The notes beneath the pieces are model-generated. The model was given only the letters and a program-made list of their open reading frames with translations, was not told the DNA's origin and ran no database searches. Source: Deltaproteobacteria bacterium Ga0077539 (GTDB lineage: Bacteria; Myxococcota_A; Polyangia; Polyangiales; Ga0077539). From it: a stretch of 64,000 nucleotides of DNA. The position numbers and the translations under genes were made by a program. The stretch spans positions 22,630 through 86,629 of the forward strand of contig LNEO01000254.1 of assembly GCA_001465015.1 (NCBI GenBank). Direction: 5' to 3'. Position 1 is the first letter of the stretch, and each line of letters begins with the position of its first letter. Shown here piece by piece: positions 8,561-17,394 of the stretch.

Positions 8561-8727
8561 GCACCGTGACGGGCGTCGCGCTGGTGGCTGCAGCGGCAGT
8601 TCCGTTCGCAGCGGCGTCGCTGGCGCGATCGGAGATTCTCGGAGATCGTCGGGCGCGGGCGGCGACCGCGATCGTGGTACTCAAGTGCGTGGTGATCGCA
8701 TCGCTCGCCCTCGTGATCGCGGACTGA
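8557..8727 (+). CDS. Small two-helix membrane protein coupled to the hpf-like gene
   Basis: A 56-codon frame starts with the ATG that overlaps the hpf-like stop codon by four bases (ATGA). The peptide has two hydrophobic stretches (about residues 5-22 and 37-55) joined by a charged turn (SEILGDRRARA), as in a hairpin membrane protein with a basic loop. No family is recognised. The overlap, the lack of rare codons and the coherent hydrophobic pattern support a real gene. Its company suggests a role linked to ribosome hibernation or stationary phase, but that is inference only. Confidence 0.55.
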   Translation: MSTVTGVALVAAAAVPFAAASLARSEILGDRRARAATAIVVLKCVVIASLALVIAD

Positions 8728-8778
8728 GGGACGCATCGACAGCGATCGTCGCGAGGCGACATCGGGAAGTACGCAACG

Positions 8779-9975
8779 TTGGGCAAAGCACGAAACGAAT
8801 CGATCGACGTTCTGAGGGGCGTCGCGATCCTGGGCACCTTCGCCTCGAACATCTGGATCTTCACGACCCGGCACAACCTCCCAGCCGCGCGATCGATCGG
8901 AGAGCGCTCGGGCTTGGACCCGACGCACTTTTCGCCGCGCTCGCACTGGGGCTCGCTCGACGGTGCGATCGCCCTCGCCGTCGAGTGCATCTGCAACGGT
9001 AAGTTTCTCGCCCTCCTCTCGCTCTTGTTCGGCGTCGGCATGTGCGCGCAGTACGAGTCCGCGCTGCGCCACGGCGTCCGCTGGCCGTGGCGCTACTACT
9101 GGCGCACAGCGCTGCTCTTGGTGGACGGAGTGCTGCATCACATCTTCGTCGTCGAGTTCGACATCTTGATGGGCTACGCAGTGACCGCATTCTTGGTCGC
9201 GCCGTTGCTGCGGCTCAAGGGTTGGGCGCTGGGCGTCGCCACCGGCGTGTGCGCGGCGGTTCATCTTTCGATGGAGGGGCTGCGCGGCTCGGAAGCAGTT
9301 CGAACGCGCGGCGAGTCGATGCTCCGCGACGACGCCGCGCTCGAGCTGTTGAGCGCGACGTCGTCTACGTATTGGAGTCAGGTGCAAGCGCGCTTCGAGC
9401 ACTTCTGGACGTATCGAACCGAGGCGCTGGTGATCGCTCCGCCGCTCAGCGCGACGCTCTTTCTGCTCGGCGCCACGCTTTGGAGAGCGGGCTTCTTCGA
9501 GTCGAGCGAGCGCTCGACCCGCCTTCGAAGGCGGCTGGCGATCGTGGGGTTCGTCGTAGGGCTTCCGCTGACCGTGTTGCCGACGCTCGAGCTCTTGCCC
9601 CTGTCGGTGAACATCGCGCTCGCGAGCCTCAGCCGCTACACCATCGCGCCCGTGCTCGCGCTCGGCTACCTGAGCGTCGGCCTGATGGTGCTCGAGCGAG
9701 CGACGATCCCGCGGATACGTGCGTCGCTATCGCGCCTCGGTCGCGCGTCGCTCTCGGTGTACATGCTCCAGAACATCGTGTGCTCGGCGCTGTTCTATCG
9801 ATGGGGTCTCGGCCTAGCGCCGCTCGATGCGCTCGCCACGATGGTGGCGTGGTTGACGATCAGCGCGGCGCTCATCGTCCTCACATGGATGTGGTTTCTA
9901 CGCTTCGACCAAGGCCCGTTCGAGGCCCTCTGGCGGCGGCTCTCGGACGCTCCGTTCGCCAAGCGTCCGCGGTAG
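8779..9975 (+). CDS. DUF418 (YeiB-like) multi-spanning membrane protein
   Basis: The 398-residue product begins at TTG 8779, preceded by GGGAAG at 8764. The N-terminus carries the characteristic DVLRGVAILGTFASN motif of DUF418/YeiB proteins, and the C-terminus the family's GPFEALWR signature (near residue 382). Between them are about nine or ten hydrophobic helices, including FLALLSLLFGVGM and GYAVTAFLVAPLL. These inner-membrane proteins are related to membrane acyltransferases, but their substrate is unknown. The gene follows the small membrane protein by 51 bp and may share its transcript. Confidence 0.85.
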   Translation: MGKARNESIDVLRGVAILGTFASNIWIFTTRHNLPAARSIGERSGLDPTHFSPRSHWGSLDGAIALAVECICNGKFLALLSLLFGVGMCAQYESALRHGVRWPWRYYWRTALLLVDGVLHHIFVVEFDILMGYAVTAFLVAPLLRLKGWALGVATGVCAAVHLSMEGLRGSEAVRTRGESMLRDDAALELLSATSSTYWSQVQARFEHFWTYRTEALVIAPPLSATLFLLGATLWRAGFFESSERSTRLRRRLAIVGFVVGLPLTVLPTLELLPLSVNIALASLSRYTIAPVLALGYLSVGLMVLERATIPRIRASLSRLGRASLSVYMLQNIVCSALFYRWGLGLAPLDALATMVAWLTISAALIVLTWMWFLRFDQGPFEALWRRLSDAPFAKRPR

Positions 9976-10062
9976 GCTCCAAGGCGACTGACGGTTTGCG
10001 CTCGGGCGCGGAATCACCGCGACGGGCAACGCGCCGAACTCGCGCCGCGCGCCGGGAGAAGA

Positions 10063-10479
10063 TCACCGATCGACGAGGCGCCGAGGATCTGCGAGCAGTC
10101 GCGTACCCCGAGCAAGCCTGAAGCGATGCAGCGTCGAGCCTCCTCCCGAGCAATCGTAGGAGAACAGCACGCGCCCAGCACCCACTGGATTCGGCTCACA
10201 CTGGTTGGGCAGGTCCGGCGAGCGCGAGACGAGCCTCTGAGCACCAGCGTCCTCGATCACCAGCGCGCGTTTGCAGCTCACGCTTCCGTTGCGCGAGAGC
10301 CCGAGCGGCGGCTTGTTGCTACGTCGGACATCGAAGCCGTGGGGAGGCTCGTTCGGCGCGAGACTTTCAAGGACGAGCAGCTCGTTCGAGCGCCACGCGA
10401 CGGTCGCACCGCCGCGACGGCCGGACCACGCGAGCGCTCGCGAATACAACGGTCGATCGCCGCGCGACGGGCAGCGCAA
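10063..10479 (-). CDS. Hypothetical protein, start uncertain
   Basis: A minus frame of about 138 codons ending at 10063 reads as ordinary protein (segments such as ELLVLESLAPNE and RVLFSYDCSGGGSTLHRF), but no ATG or GTG lies in it downstream of the preceding gene's stop at 10506. TTG at 10477-10479 is the best start; TTG at 10449 is another. Two or three Cys residues and the strand-like repeats suggest an exported beta-rich protein, yet no signal peptide is visible. It may be the 3' part of a gene that has lost its 5' end, or may be translated by re-initiation after the decapeptide-repeat gene. I recognise no family. Confidence 0.4.
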   Translation of the reverse strand: MRCPSRGDRPLYSRALAWSGRRGGATVAWRSNELLVLESLAPNEPPHGFDVRRSNKPPLGLSRNGSVSCKRALVIEDAGAQRLVSRSPDLPNQCEPNPVGAGRVLFSYDCSGGGSTLHRFRLARGTRLLADPRRLVDR

Positions 10480-10505
10480 AGCGCGCGGGAGAGTCTCTGT
10501 CGCCC

Positions 10506-11234
10506 TCAGCGAGCGCTCATCAAGGAGGCGAACACCTCGATGACTGGATACAGCGAGATCGCCGAGACCCCCGCCACGATCACGGCCATCCCGATGACGG
10601 CGGCGACGATGCGCGCAGTGGACGTGCGCGCGATCCATGTCGCGCTCGTGATCGTGAGCTCGATCGTCCGCTCGGCGGCCTCCCGAAAGCCGCCCTCCTG
10701 GCGCGCGGACACGACTTCGCTGCGCTCGACGCGAATCCACCCTTCTCGTTTGCCCTCGTCGCGGACGGCGCGCGCGACTTCTTCGTTGATCTTCCACGTC
10801 GGTCGCGCCTGTCCGTCGACCGTCGCGCGCACCTCGGCGCCCACAAAATCAAACCGCGCCCGCATCCAGCCGTAGCTCGACACGCCTTGCTCGAGCTCGG
10901 ACACCTTGGCGATCGTCGCAGGCTTCCAGCCCTCTTCAGCCGGCGCAGGAAGCGCGCTGATCGGAATCATTCCTCCCGCGCGCCCGGCGATCGCGATCAT
11001 TCCGGTGCCCTTCGCGATCGCGACCGCCCCCTGACCCAGCACGAACACGCCGACGCCGAGCTGACCCAACACGAACACGCCACGCGCGAGCTGACCGACC
11101 GCCACCACGCCGGTCGCCATCTGGCCGAACGCAAACACCCCGCGCGCGACCTGACCGATCGCGATCACGCCCTCTGCTTCTGCGCCGATCGCGATGAACC
11201 CGCGCGCCTGCGCGCCGACCGAGAAGAACTCCAT
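10506..11234 (-). CDS. Membrane-anchored protein with decapeptide repeats
   Basis: The product is 242 residues from ATG 11234. Residues about 1-80 consist of an almost perfect ten-residue repeat, with units like GVIAIGQVAR, GVFAFGQMAT and GVVAVGQLAR, at least six in register. Gly, hydrophobic, Gly and Gln recur at fixed positions, as expected for a beta-solenoid or a stack of short beta strands. A globular charged region follows (about residues 95-200, including GWKPATIAKVSELEQG and a strand-rich DFVGAEVRATVDGQ), then one or two hydrophobic helices (about 205-235). I do not recognise the family. The gene is tightly divergent from the SNF2 helicase (34 bp between starts), so their promoters must overlap. 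Confidence 0.7.
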   Translation of the reverse strand: MEFFSVGAQARGFIAIGAEAEGVIAIGQVARGVFAFGQMATGVVAVGQLARGVFVLGQLGVGVFVLGQGAVAIAKGTGMIAIAGRAGGMIPISALPAPAEEGWKPATIAKVSELEQGVSSYGWMRARFDFVGAEVRATVDGQARPTWKINEEVARAVRDEGKREGWIRVERSEVVSARQEGGFREAAERTIELTITSATWIARTSTARIVAAVIGMAVIVAGVSAISLYPVIEVFASLMSAR

Positions 11235-11268
11235 GCCGACCCATGGTACGTCACCGCCACGCCGCTGC

Positions 11269-14253
11269 ATGCCCATCGATCCCTCGCTCGTCCGCCTCGC
11301 GCAGATCATCAAGCGAAAGTGCAACGTCCTGGCCTGGCGCGAAGGCGAGACGCTCGCCAAGGGCGCGCTGCTGTCCAAACAGGACGAGGATGAAGTGGTG
11401 CTGGTCGTTCCCGCGCCGCACTTCGAGGTCGCGCCCAACGTGTCGCTGTGCCCGGGCTCTTCCGAGTGGAGCTGCGATTGCGGCGGAGAGCTCGACCCTT
11501 GCTCGCACGTCGCTGCGGCCATCATCGCCGTGACCGCCGAGCGCCCCGCGGCGAGCCAGATGCCCACGCTCGCGGAGTCCAGCGCGTCGCTCGAGTACCG
11601 GTTCGAAGCGGATCCGAAGCAAACATCGAAGCTGTTACTGAAGCGTTTCATCAAGCTCCCCGACGCGAGGTCGGTCGAGATCGAGTCGCTCGCGCGCGCC
11701 CAGGACGCGCTCGGGTCGGCCACGCTCGTCACGAGAGAAGACGACCGCACGATCGATCGCCTGCTCGAGGACCGCTCGTTCGAACGCATGGACGAAGGCT
11801 CCGTCGAGCGCCTCTTCGAGCACCTCAGTCGTGCGCAAGTGGTGCTGTTCGATGGAGAGAAGATCACCGTGTCGCACGAGCCGCTCGCCCCGAGCGCCAA
11901 GGTCACCGCGAAAGAGCGCGGGTGGCGGCTCACGATCGAGCGCCCCGAAGGCGCGATCGCCATATTCCGCCCAGGCGTCGTTCGAACGCGCGCGGGTCTC
12001 GCCCCGCTGCGAGGCGCCGCGCTCATCGGTACGGCGGGAGAAAGAGCGCCGATCGACCGGACGTTCGACGCGAGAGACACCGCCGAGCTCGTCGCGAAGG
12101 TGCTGCCCTCGCTCGAGGGCACCGTGCAGTGGAAGCACCGCGCGAGCGATCTTCCGACCTTGAAAACTGGGGTCCTGCCTCGGGTGAGCTTCGAGGTCTC
12201 GCACGGACAGAGAGCGCTCGAAGTGCGCCCGTGGATCGTCTACGGCGATCCGCCAGTCGCTCGCGTCGAAGCAGGAAGACTCCTGTGGCTCGGCGGCGAT
12301 GTCGCGGTGCGTGACGAGCCCGCGGAGGTCTCGCTCGGCCACAAGCTGCGCGACGAGCTCGGGCTCATCGCAGGGCGCGCGGTGACGTACGAGGGCGAGG
12401 ACGCCGGGCGATTTCTCAAGTCGATGCGCGCGTTCGACGAGCGCGTCACCGGCGCGCCGTCGAGGATCGAGCGGAGAAAGCTCGTTCCGTCGTTGAGGGT
12501 GACAGACGACGACGTCGAGCTCTTGTTCACCGCGGAAGAGCAAGGCGACGCGGCCAGGGACAAAGCCCCCAAGCGCGCGACCGCCGAGAGCGTGCTTCGC
12601 GCGTGGGAGTCGGGCCTCGACGTGGTGGCGCTCGAAGGAGGAGGCTTCGCGCCGATTCCGTCGGGCTGGCTCGCGAAGAACGGCGCGCTCGTCGCGCAGT
12701 TGCTCGCGGCCCGAGAGGGCGACGAGAAGGTTTCTGCCGCAGCAGCGCCCGCCGTGCTCGCGCTGTGCGAGCGGCTCGAGTCCCCTCCCCCGCCATCGTT
12801 TGCCCGGCTGCGACCGCTCGTCGACGGGCTCGACGCGATCCCGCGGTCGAAGTTGCCCGAGGACCTGACCGCCGAGCTGCGCCCGTATCAACGCGCGGGC
12901 ATCGACTGGCTGTGCTTTCTGCGCGACGCGTCGCTCGGCGCGGTGCTCGCCGACGACATGGGCCTCGGAAAAACCCTTCAGTGCCTCGCCTCGCTGCGAT
13001 CGAAGAGCGCGAGAGCGCTCGAGGGTGACAGCGCCATGGCCGCGATGGGCACGCTCGTCGTGTGCCCGCGCTCGCTCGTGCACAACTGGGCCGAAGAGTG
13101 CGCGCGCTTTCGCCCCGGGCTGAAGGTCAGCATCTATCACGGCGAGTCACGAGAGCTCGACCCGAGCGCCGACGTGACGATCACGACGTACGCGATCCTT
13201 CGGCTCGACGAAGCAGAGCTCGCGGAAAAGCGCTGGGACACGGTCGTCCTCGACGAGGCACAGAATATCAAGAACCCCGATTCTCGCGCTGCCCGAGCGA
13301 GCTTCGCGCTCGACGCTCGCTCGCGCGTCGCGCTCTCGGGCACGCCGATCGAGAACAAGCTCGAAGAGCTCTGGTCGATCATGCACTTCGCCAACCCTGG
13401 TCTCTTGGGGGGCCGAAGCGCGTTCGACGAGCGCGTCTCGCGCAGGGTGCAAGACGGAGACGCCGCTGCGCTCGCGGAGCTTCGCGGGAGGATTCGGCCG
13501 TTTGTCCTTCGAAGGCGAAAGAGCGCCGTGCTCACCGAGCTTCCGCCGAGGACGGACATGGTCGTTCACTGCGAGCTCGACCCGCACGAACGCGCGGTCT
13601 ACGACGCGATCCGCGCGGCGTCGTTGTCCGGCGTCGTGAAAGCGCTGCGCGAAGGGAGCGACGTGATGCAGGCGCTCGAGCTGCTGTTGCGGCTGAGGCA
13701 GGCGAGCTGTCACTCGGGGCTCGTTCCTGGGCAGCGAGATCCGGGAGAGTCGTCGAAGGTGACCGCGCTCTGCGAGGCGCTCGAAGAGGCGGTCGGCGCT
13801 GGGCATCGAGCGCTGGTGTTTTCGCAGTGGACGAGCCTCCTCGACCGCGTCGAGCCAGCGCTCGCGACGAGAGAGATCGCGTTTACTCGGCTGGATGGCA
13901 CGACGCGAGACCGCGCCGGCGTGGTGCGAGAGTTTCAGCGCGAAGGAGGTCCCCCTGTGCTGCTCGCGTCGCTGAAGGCCGGAGGAACCGGGCTCAACCT
14001 CACCGCGGCAGACCACGTGTTTCTTCTGGACCCATGGTGGAACCCGGCCACCGAAGAGCAAGCGGCCGACCGCGCACACCGCATGGGCCAACGCAGCGCC
14101 GTCACGGTGTATCGCCTTGTCGCGAAGGACACCGTCGAAGAGCGCATCCTCGCGCTGCAGGCGAGAAAGCGCGCCCTCGCCGACGCCGCGCTCGACGAGG
14201 GAACGCTCGGCGCCGCGCTCACCCGCGACGATCTGCTTGCGCTGCTCGAGTAG
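11269..14253 (+). CDS. SWIM zinc-finger SNF2-family DNA helicase/ATPase
   Basis: The product is 994 residues from ATG 11269; in-frame ATGs at 11233 and 11194 are less likely because they overlap the divergent gene. Near residues 66-80 a SWIM zinc finger (CDCGG, nine residues later CSH) should bind DNA or protein. The C-terminal half is a complete SNF2 motor: DDMGLGKT (motif I, near 562), TYAILR, DEAQNIKN (motif II), SGTPIENKLEELW (motif III), VFSQWTSLLDRV, KAGGTGLNLT and DRAHRMGQ (motif VI). Such bacterial SWIM-SNF2 proteins are DNA-stimulated translocases that remodel nucleoprotein and are often linked to DNA repair or transcription-complex recycling. RNase D follows on the same strand. Confidence 0.92.
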   Translation: MPIDPSLVRLAQIIKRKCNVLAWREGETLAKGALLSKQDEDEVVLVVPAPHFEVAPNVSLCPGSSEWSCDCGGELDPCSHVAAAIIAVTAERPAASQMPTLAESSASLEYRFEADPKQTSKLLLKRFIKLPDARSVEIESLARAQDALGSATLVTREDDRTIDRLLEDRSFERMDEGSVERLFEHLSRAQVVLFDGEKITVSHEPLAPSAKVTAKERGWRLTIERPEGAIAIFRPGVVRTRAGLAPLRGAALIGTAGERAPIDRTFDARDTAELVAKVLPSLEGTVQWKHRASDLPTLKTGVLPRVSFEVSHGQRALEVRPWIVYGDPPVARVEAGRLLWLGGDVAVRDEPAEVSLGHKLRDELGLIAGRAVTYEGEDAGRFLKSMRAFDERVTGAPSRIERRKLVPSLRVTDDDVELLFTAEEQGDAARDKAPKRATAESVLRAWESGLDVVALEGGGFAPIPSGWLAKNGALVAQLLAAREGDEKVSAAAAPAVLALCERLESPPPPSFARLRPLVDGLDAIPRSKLPEDLTAELRPYQRAGIDWLCFLRDASLGAVLADDMGLGKTLQCLASLRSKSARALEGDSAMAAMGTLVVCPRSLVHNWAEECARFRPGLKVSIYHGESRELDPSADVTITTYAILRLDEAELAEKRWDTVVLDEAQNIKNPDSRAARASFALDARSRVALSGTPIENKLEELWSIMHFANPGLLGGRSAFDERVSRRVQDGDAAALAELRGRIRPFVLRRRKSAVLTELPPRTDMVVHCELDPHERAVYDAIRAASLSGVVKALREGSDVMQALELLLRLRQASCHSGLVPGQRDPGESSKVTALCEALEEAVGAGHRALVFSQWTSLLDRVEPALATREIAFTRLDGTTRDRAGVVREFQREGGPPVLLASLKAGGTGLNLTAADHVFLLDPWWNPATEEQAADRAHRMGQRSAVTVYRLVAKDTVEERILALQARKRALADAALDEGTLGAALTRDDLLALLE

Positions 14254-14262
14254 CTCGAGAGG

Positions 14263-14286
14263 CGCCCGAAGCCCGGTGGGCGGGCG
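14263..14286 (+). terminator. GC-rich hairpin after the SNF2 gene
   Basis: CGCCC (14263-14267) with GGGCG (14282-14286), and inside it GCCC with GGGC, form a stem with a small bulge just after the SNF2 stop codon and before the RNase D start. No T-run follows, so it may be only an attenuator. Confidence 0.35.
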
Positions 14287-14340
14287 ATTCGCAACGTTTT
14301 CGCCTCGCGACGAACTTTCTGTCACTCTCGGGGCGGTTCT

Positions 14341-15513
14341 TTGACCGCTCCGCGCGCAATTTTCATCGATCACCTCGACGCTCTCAGCAACGTCGTCGAC
14401 TCGCTCCGGCATTGCGCACGCGTCGCGCTCGATACCGAGGTCAACGCGATGTACGCGTATCGACCGCGCGTCTGCCTCGTTCAGCTCGCGGCGACGCGAG
14501 AGGACGAGCCCTCGCCAGAGGTGTTCGTCGTCGACACGCTCGCGCTCTCGAGCCTCGCGCCCCTCGACGAGCTCTTGGGCCGGGTGACCGGCTGCACGCC
14601 GATCGTGCACGACGTCGCGTACGACGCGCGGATGTTGGACGCTGAAGGCCATCCGCTTGTCGCCGCGGTGGACACCGCCCTTCACGCGCGCTTCATTGGT
14701 CTGTCGACGACGGGGCTCGGCGGACTGCTCGCGGAGCGGTTCGGCGTCGTGCTCGACAAAGAGCTGCAGCGCGCAGATTGGGGAAAGCGCCCGCTCACCG
14801 ACGCGCAGATCGAGTACGTCACCAGCGACGTGGCGTACCTGGGGCCGCTCGCCGCGCAGCTCGAACGCGAGGCGCGCGAGAAGGGCGTGCACGAAGAGAT
14901 CGCCGTCGAAACCGCGTGGGCGCTCGCGAGCGCGAGGGCCAAGGATCCCAACGCGCCGCCGCCGTACGCAGAGCAGAAGGGCCTGCGCGAGATGACGCCC
15001 GACGGCAGGGCCGTGTGGCGCGCGCTGTGGATGCTCCGCGAACAGCAGGCGGTGGTCAGCGACCTTCCGCCAGGCAAAGTGCTGGGGACGCAAGCGATGA
15101 TCGCCGTCGCCCGAGCGCGGCCGCGAGACGCGCACGACTTTCGGCGCATGACCGGAGGCTCGGTGGACGAAGAGCTCGCGCAGCGCTTCGTCGACGCGAT
15201 CTTCCAGGGCGAGCGCGAGGGAGATGTGCCCGAAGACGAGCGCCGGCACTTTGCGATCGTGCGCTCTCCGAGCGGCGAAGTGGCAAGACGACGGTCGCGC
15301 GAAGAGTGCCTCGCGTCGTGGCGGTCGATGGAGGCCGAGCGTCGCGGAGTGAGCGTGCAAGTGGTGCTTCCCGGCCATGTCCTCGGCGAGATCGCCAAGA
15401 CGAACCCGCAGACCCTCGAGACGCTCCGCGAGACGCCAGGGTTCGGTGAGGTGCGCGTCGCGCGCTACGGCGAAGCGATTCTGTCAGTAATCCTCGCGGC
15501 GAACCTGCGGTAG
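14341..15513 (+). CDS. rnd: Ribonuclease D (DEDDy 3'-5' exonuclease)
   Basis: The product is 390 residues and starts at TTG 14341, 87 bp after the SNF2 gene. RNase D trims 3' ends of tRNA precursors and other structured RNAs. The DEDDy exonuclease motifs are present: Asp31 and Glu33 in ALDTEVNAMYAY, Asp95 in HDVAYDARML, and Tyr159 with Asp163 in IEYVTSDVAYL. The C-terminal half carries two helical HRDC-like regions (about 205-290 and 300-380), as in E. coli RNase D (375 residues). No signal peptide is seen. It ends 27 bp short of the convergent enoyl-CoA hydratase. Confidence 0.92.
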   Translation: MTAPRAIFIDHLDALSNVVDSLRHCARVALDTEVNAMYAYRPRVCLVQLAATREDEPSPEVFVVDTLALSSLAPLDELLGRVTGCTPIVHDVAYDARMLDAEGHPLVAAVDTALHARFIGLSTTGLGGLLAERFGVVLDKELQRADWGKRPLTDAQIEYVTSDVAYLGPLAAQLEREAREKGVHEEIAVETAWALASARAKDPNAPPPYAEQKGLREMTPDGRAVWRALWMLREQQAVVSDLPPGKVLGTQAMIAVARARPRDAHDFRRMTGGSVDEELAQRFVDAIFQGEREGDVPEDERRHFAIVRSPSGEVARRRSREECLASWRSMEAERRGVSVQVVLPGHVLGEIAKTNPQTLETLRETPGFGEVRVARYGEAILSVILAANLR

Positions 15514-15539
15514 GTAGCGCCGGGCTGCGACCGCGTCGC

Positions 15540-16307
15540 TCACTCGAAGCGACCGCCGCGCCCTGCCCCAGCGGCGAAGCGCCGCGCGCCTTCGACGCCT
15601 TCGGCGAGGACGGCGAGGCCGGCGTCGAACTCGCGGCGCATCGCGTCTTCGACAGAGAGGTCCCATTGCGCGTAGGCGCTGCGTCGATCCGCGCGCATAC
15701 ACGCCTGCGGAAAGCGTGCGATTTCTGCGGCGAGCGACTCAGCGGCGCCGCGCGCTTCGCCGTCGGGCACCACGCGATCGACGAGGCCCATCGCGAGCGC
15801 TTCTTGCGCCGAGACCGCGCGACCCGTGAGGATCAGGTCCATCGCGCGACCCATTCCGATGAGGCGCGGCAGTCGCACGGTCCCGCCATCGATGAGCGGA
15901 ACGCCCCACCGCCGGCAGAACACCCCCAGCACCGCGGACTCTGCGGCGACTCGAAGGTCGCACCAGAGCGCGAGCTCGAGCCCTCCGGCCACCGCGTGCC
16001 CTTCGATCGCCGCGACGACGGGCTTGTCGAGGACCATGCGGGAGATCCCCATGGGTCCTTCACCGTCGGGCTCGAGTCGATTCGGCTGTCCTTCGGCGAC
16101 CGCCTTGAGGTCGGCCCCGGCGCAGAACGTCCCGTGATCGCCGTACAGCACGCCGACGCGGGCGGAGTGATCGCCTTCGAACTCGCCGAAGGCCTTCGCG
16201 AGCAGGCCCGCGGTCTCGTGATCGACAGCGTTTTTTCGGTCGGCGCGGTCGAGCACGACCGTGAATACGCCGGCGGCGTGCGGAGGTCGTTCGACGCGGA
16301 CGGTCAT
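15540..16307 (-). CDS. Enoyl-CoA hydratase/isomerase family protein (crotonase fold)
   Basis: The product is 255 residues from ATG 16307. Crotonase features are the oxyanion-hole segments HGTFCAGADLKAV (near residue 60) and EGHAVAGGLELALWCD (near 105), followed by GVPLIDGGTVRLPRLIGMGR and ALAMGLVDRVVP. At the usual first catalytic Glu position, the segment VFCRRWGVPLIDGG has Arg instead, a variant seen in several crotonase subgroups, so hydratase activity should not be taken for granted. It is divergent from the APH-type kinase with only 28 bp between starts. Context suggests it handles an enoyl- or hydroxyacyl-CoA intermediate of the adjacent pathway. Confidence 0.85.
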   Translation of the reverse strand: MTVRVERPPHAAGVFTVVLDRADRKNAVDHETAGLLAKAFGEFEGDHSARVGVLYGDHGTFCAGADLKAVAEGQPNRLEPDGEGPMGISRMVLDKPVVAAIEGHAVAGGLELALWCDLRVAAESAVLGVFCRRWGVPLIDGGTVRLPRLIGMGRAMDLILTGRAVSAQEALAMGLVDRVVPDGEARGAAESLAAEIARFPQACMRADRRSAYAQWDLSVEDAMRREFDAGLAVLAEGVEGARRFAAGAGRGGRFE

Positions 16308-16335
16308 CGCGTGGATGATACACAGATCGTCGATC

Positions 16336-17367
16336 ATGAAAGCTGCCTCCGCGGACCTCGACGCACTGTCTCGCAAGCTGCGCCTCGCGCTCGAAGGCGC
16401 CCACCAGAAGTCAGTCACGATCGACGAGCTCGCCCCGCTCTCGGGAGGAGCCTGTCAGGACAACTATCGCGTACGCGCGACCATCGACGGCGCAGAGCGG
16501 CGCTACGCGCTTCGCTCGGACGCGGCGCGATCGCTGCGAGGGTCGATCAGTCGTCGCGATGAGTACGCGGTGATCGATGGCGCTCGGCGAGCGGGCGTGC
16601 GCACCCCGGCGACCTCGTGTCTGACCGAGTCGCTCGTCGCAGAGGGTCGCTGGGCGTACCTGCTCGACTGGGTCGATGGCGAGGCGATCGGACGCCGCGT
16701 GACCAAGGCGCCGCAGCTCGCGAAGGCGAGAGAGCGCCTGCCGACCGAGCTCGCCGAGGAGCTCGCGAAGATCCACACGATCACCCCGGACAACGCGCCT
16801 TCGCTGCGCTCGCTCTCGATGGTGACAGGGCCGGACGACGACCCGTGCGAGGGAGCGCTGCGGTTTCTGCGGGCGATGATCGCGCACCTGCCAGAGCCGC
16901 ACCCGGCGCTCGAATTCGTGTGCGCGTGGCTCGCCGAGCATCGCCCCACGCGAGCGGCGACGACGCTGACTCACGGCGATTTTCGTGTGGGCAATTTCAT
17001 GGTGGGCCCCGAGGGGCTCAGGGCCGTGCTCGACTGGGAGTTCGCGCACTGGGGCGATCCGATCGAGGACGTCGCGTGGATGTGCGTCCGCGACTGGCGC
17101 TTCGGAGAGCTGTCGCTCGCGGCGGGAGGGCTCGCGACGCGCGAGGCGTTTGTGCGCGACTACGAGCGGGTGACGAGCACGAGCGTCGATCGCGACCGCG
17201 TTCGTTGGTGGGAGATCATGGGCAACGCGCGGTGGGCCGCGGGCAGCGTCGAGCAAGGCGAGCGCTATTTGAGCGGCGCCGAGTCGGACATCGAGCTCAT
17301 CGCGATCGCGCGACGGGCAGCCGAGATGGAGTGGGAGGCGCTGCGGTTGATCCGCACCGCGCCGTGA
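16336..17367 (+). CDS. APH/ACAD10-type phosphotransferase, candidate hydroxyacyl-CoA kinase (LvaA-like)
   Basis: The product is 343 residues from ATG 16336, chosen because earlier in-frame starts would overlap the divergent hydratase. The kinase-like fold shows the substrate/ATP loop SGGACQDNYRV (near 37), hinge LLDWVDGEAIGRRV (near 118), catalytic loop THGDFRVGNF (His213, Asp215, Asn220) and metal-binding DWEFAHWGDPIEDVAW. This is the ACAD10/ACAD11/LvaA branch rather than antibiotic kinases. In Pseudomonas the LvaA kinase, with LvaB, phosphorylates 4-hydroxyvaleryl-CoA. The DUF6285-like and acyl-CoA dehydrogenase genes nearby make a similar 4-hydroxyacyl-CoA kinase role likely here, but that is inference. 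Confidence 0.85.
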   Translation: MKAASADLDALSRKLRLALEGAHQKSVTIDELAPLSGGACQDNYRVRATIDGAERRYALRSDAARSLRGSISRRDEYAVIDGARRAGVRTPATSCLTESLVAEGRWAYLLDWVDGEAIGRRVTKAPQLAKARERLPTELAEELAKIHTITPDNAPSLRSLSMVTGPDDDPCEGALRFLRAMIAHLPEPHPALEFVCAWLAEHRPTRAATTLTHGDFRVGNFMVGPEGLRAVLDWEFAHWGDPIEDVAWMCVRDWRFGELSLAAGGLATREAFVRDYERVTSTSVDRDRVRWWEIMGNARWAAGSVEQGERYLSGAESDIELIAIARRAAEMEWEALRLIRTAP

Positions 17368-17394
17368 GTCTTGGACCCAGCGCGGCTCGCTCGC

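Noticed and set aside
10126..10875. Plus frame opposite the decapeptide-repeat gene
   Set aside because: Its residues are shadow-type (Arg/Ser-rich), and the minus frame shows clear repeats and a membrane helix.
13147..15378. A 743-codon minus frame opposite the SNF2 and RNase D genes
   Set aside because: Antisense shadow spanning two known genes.
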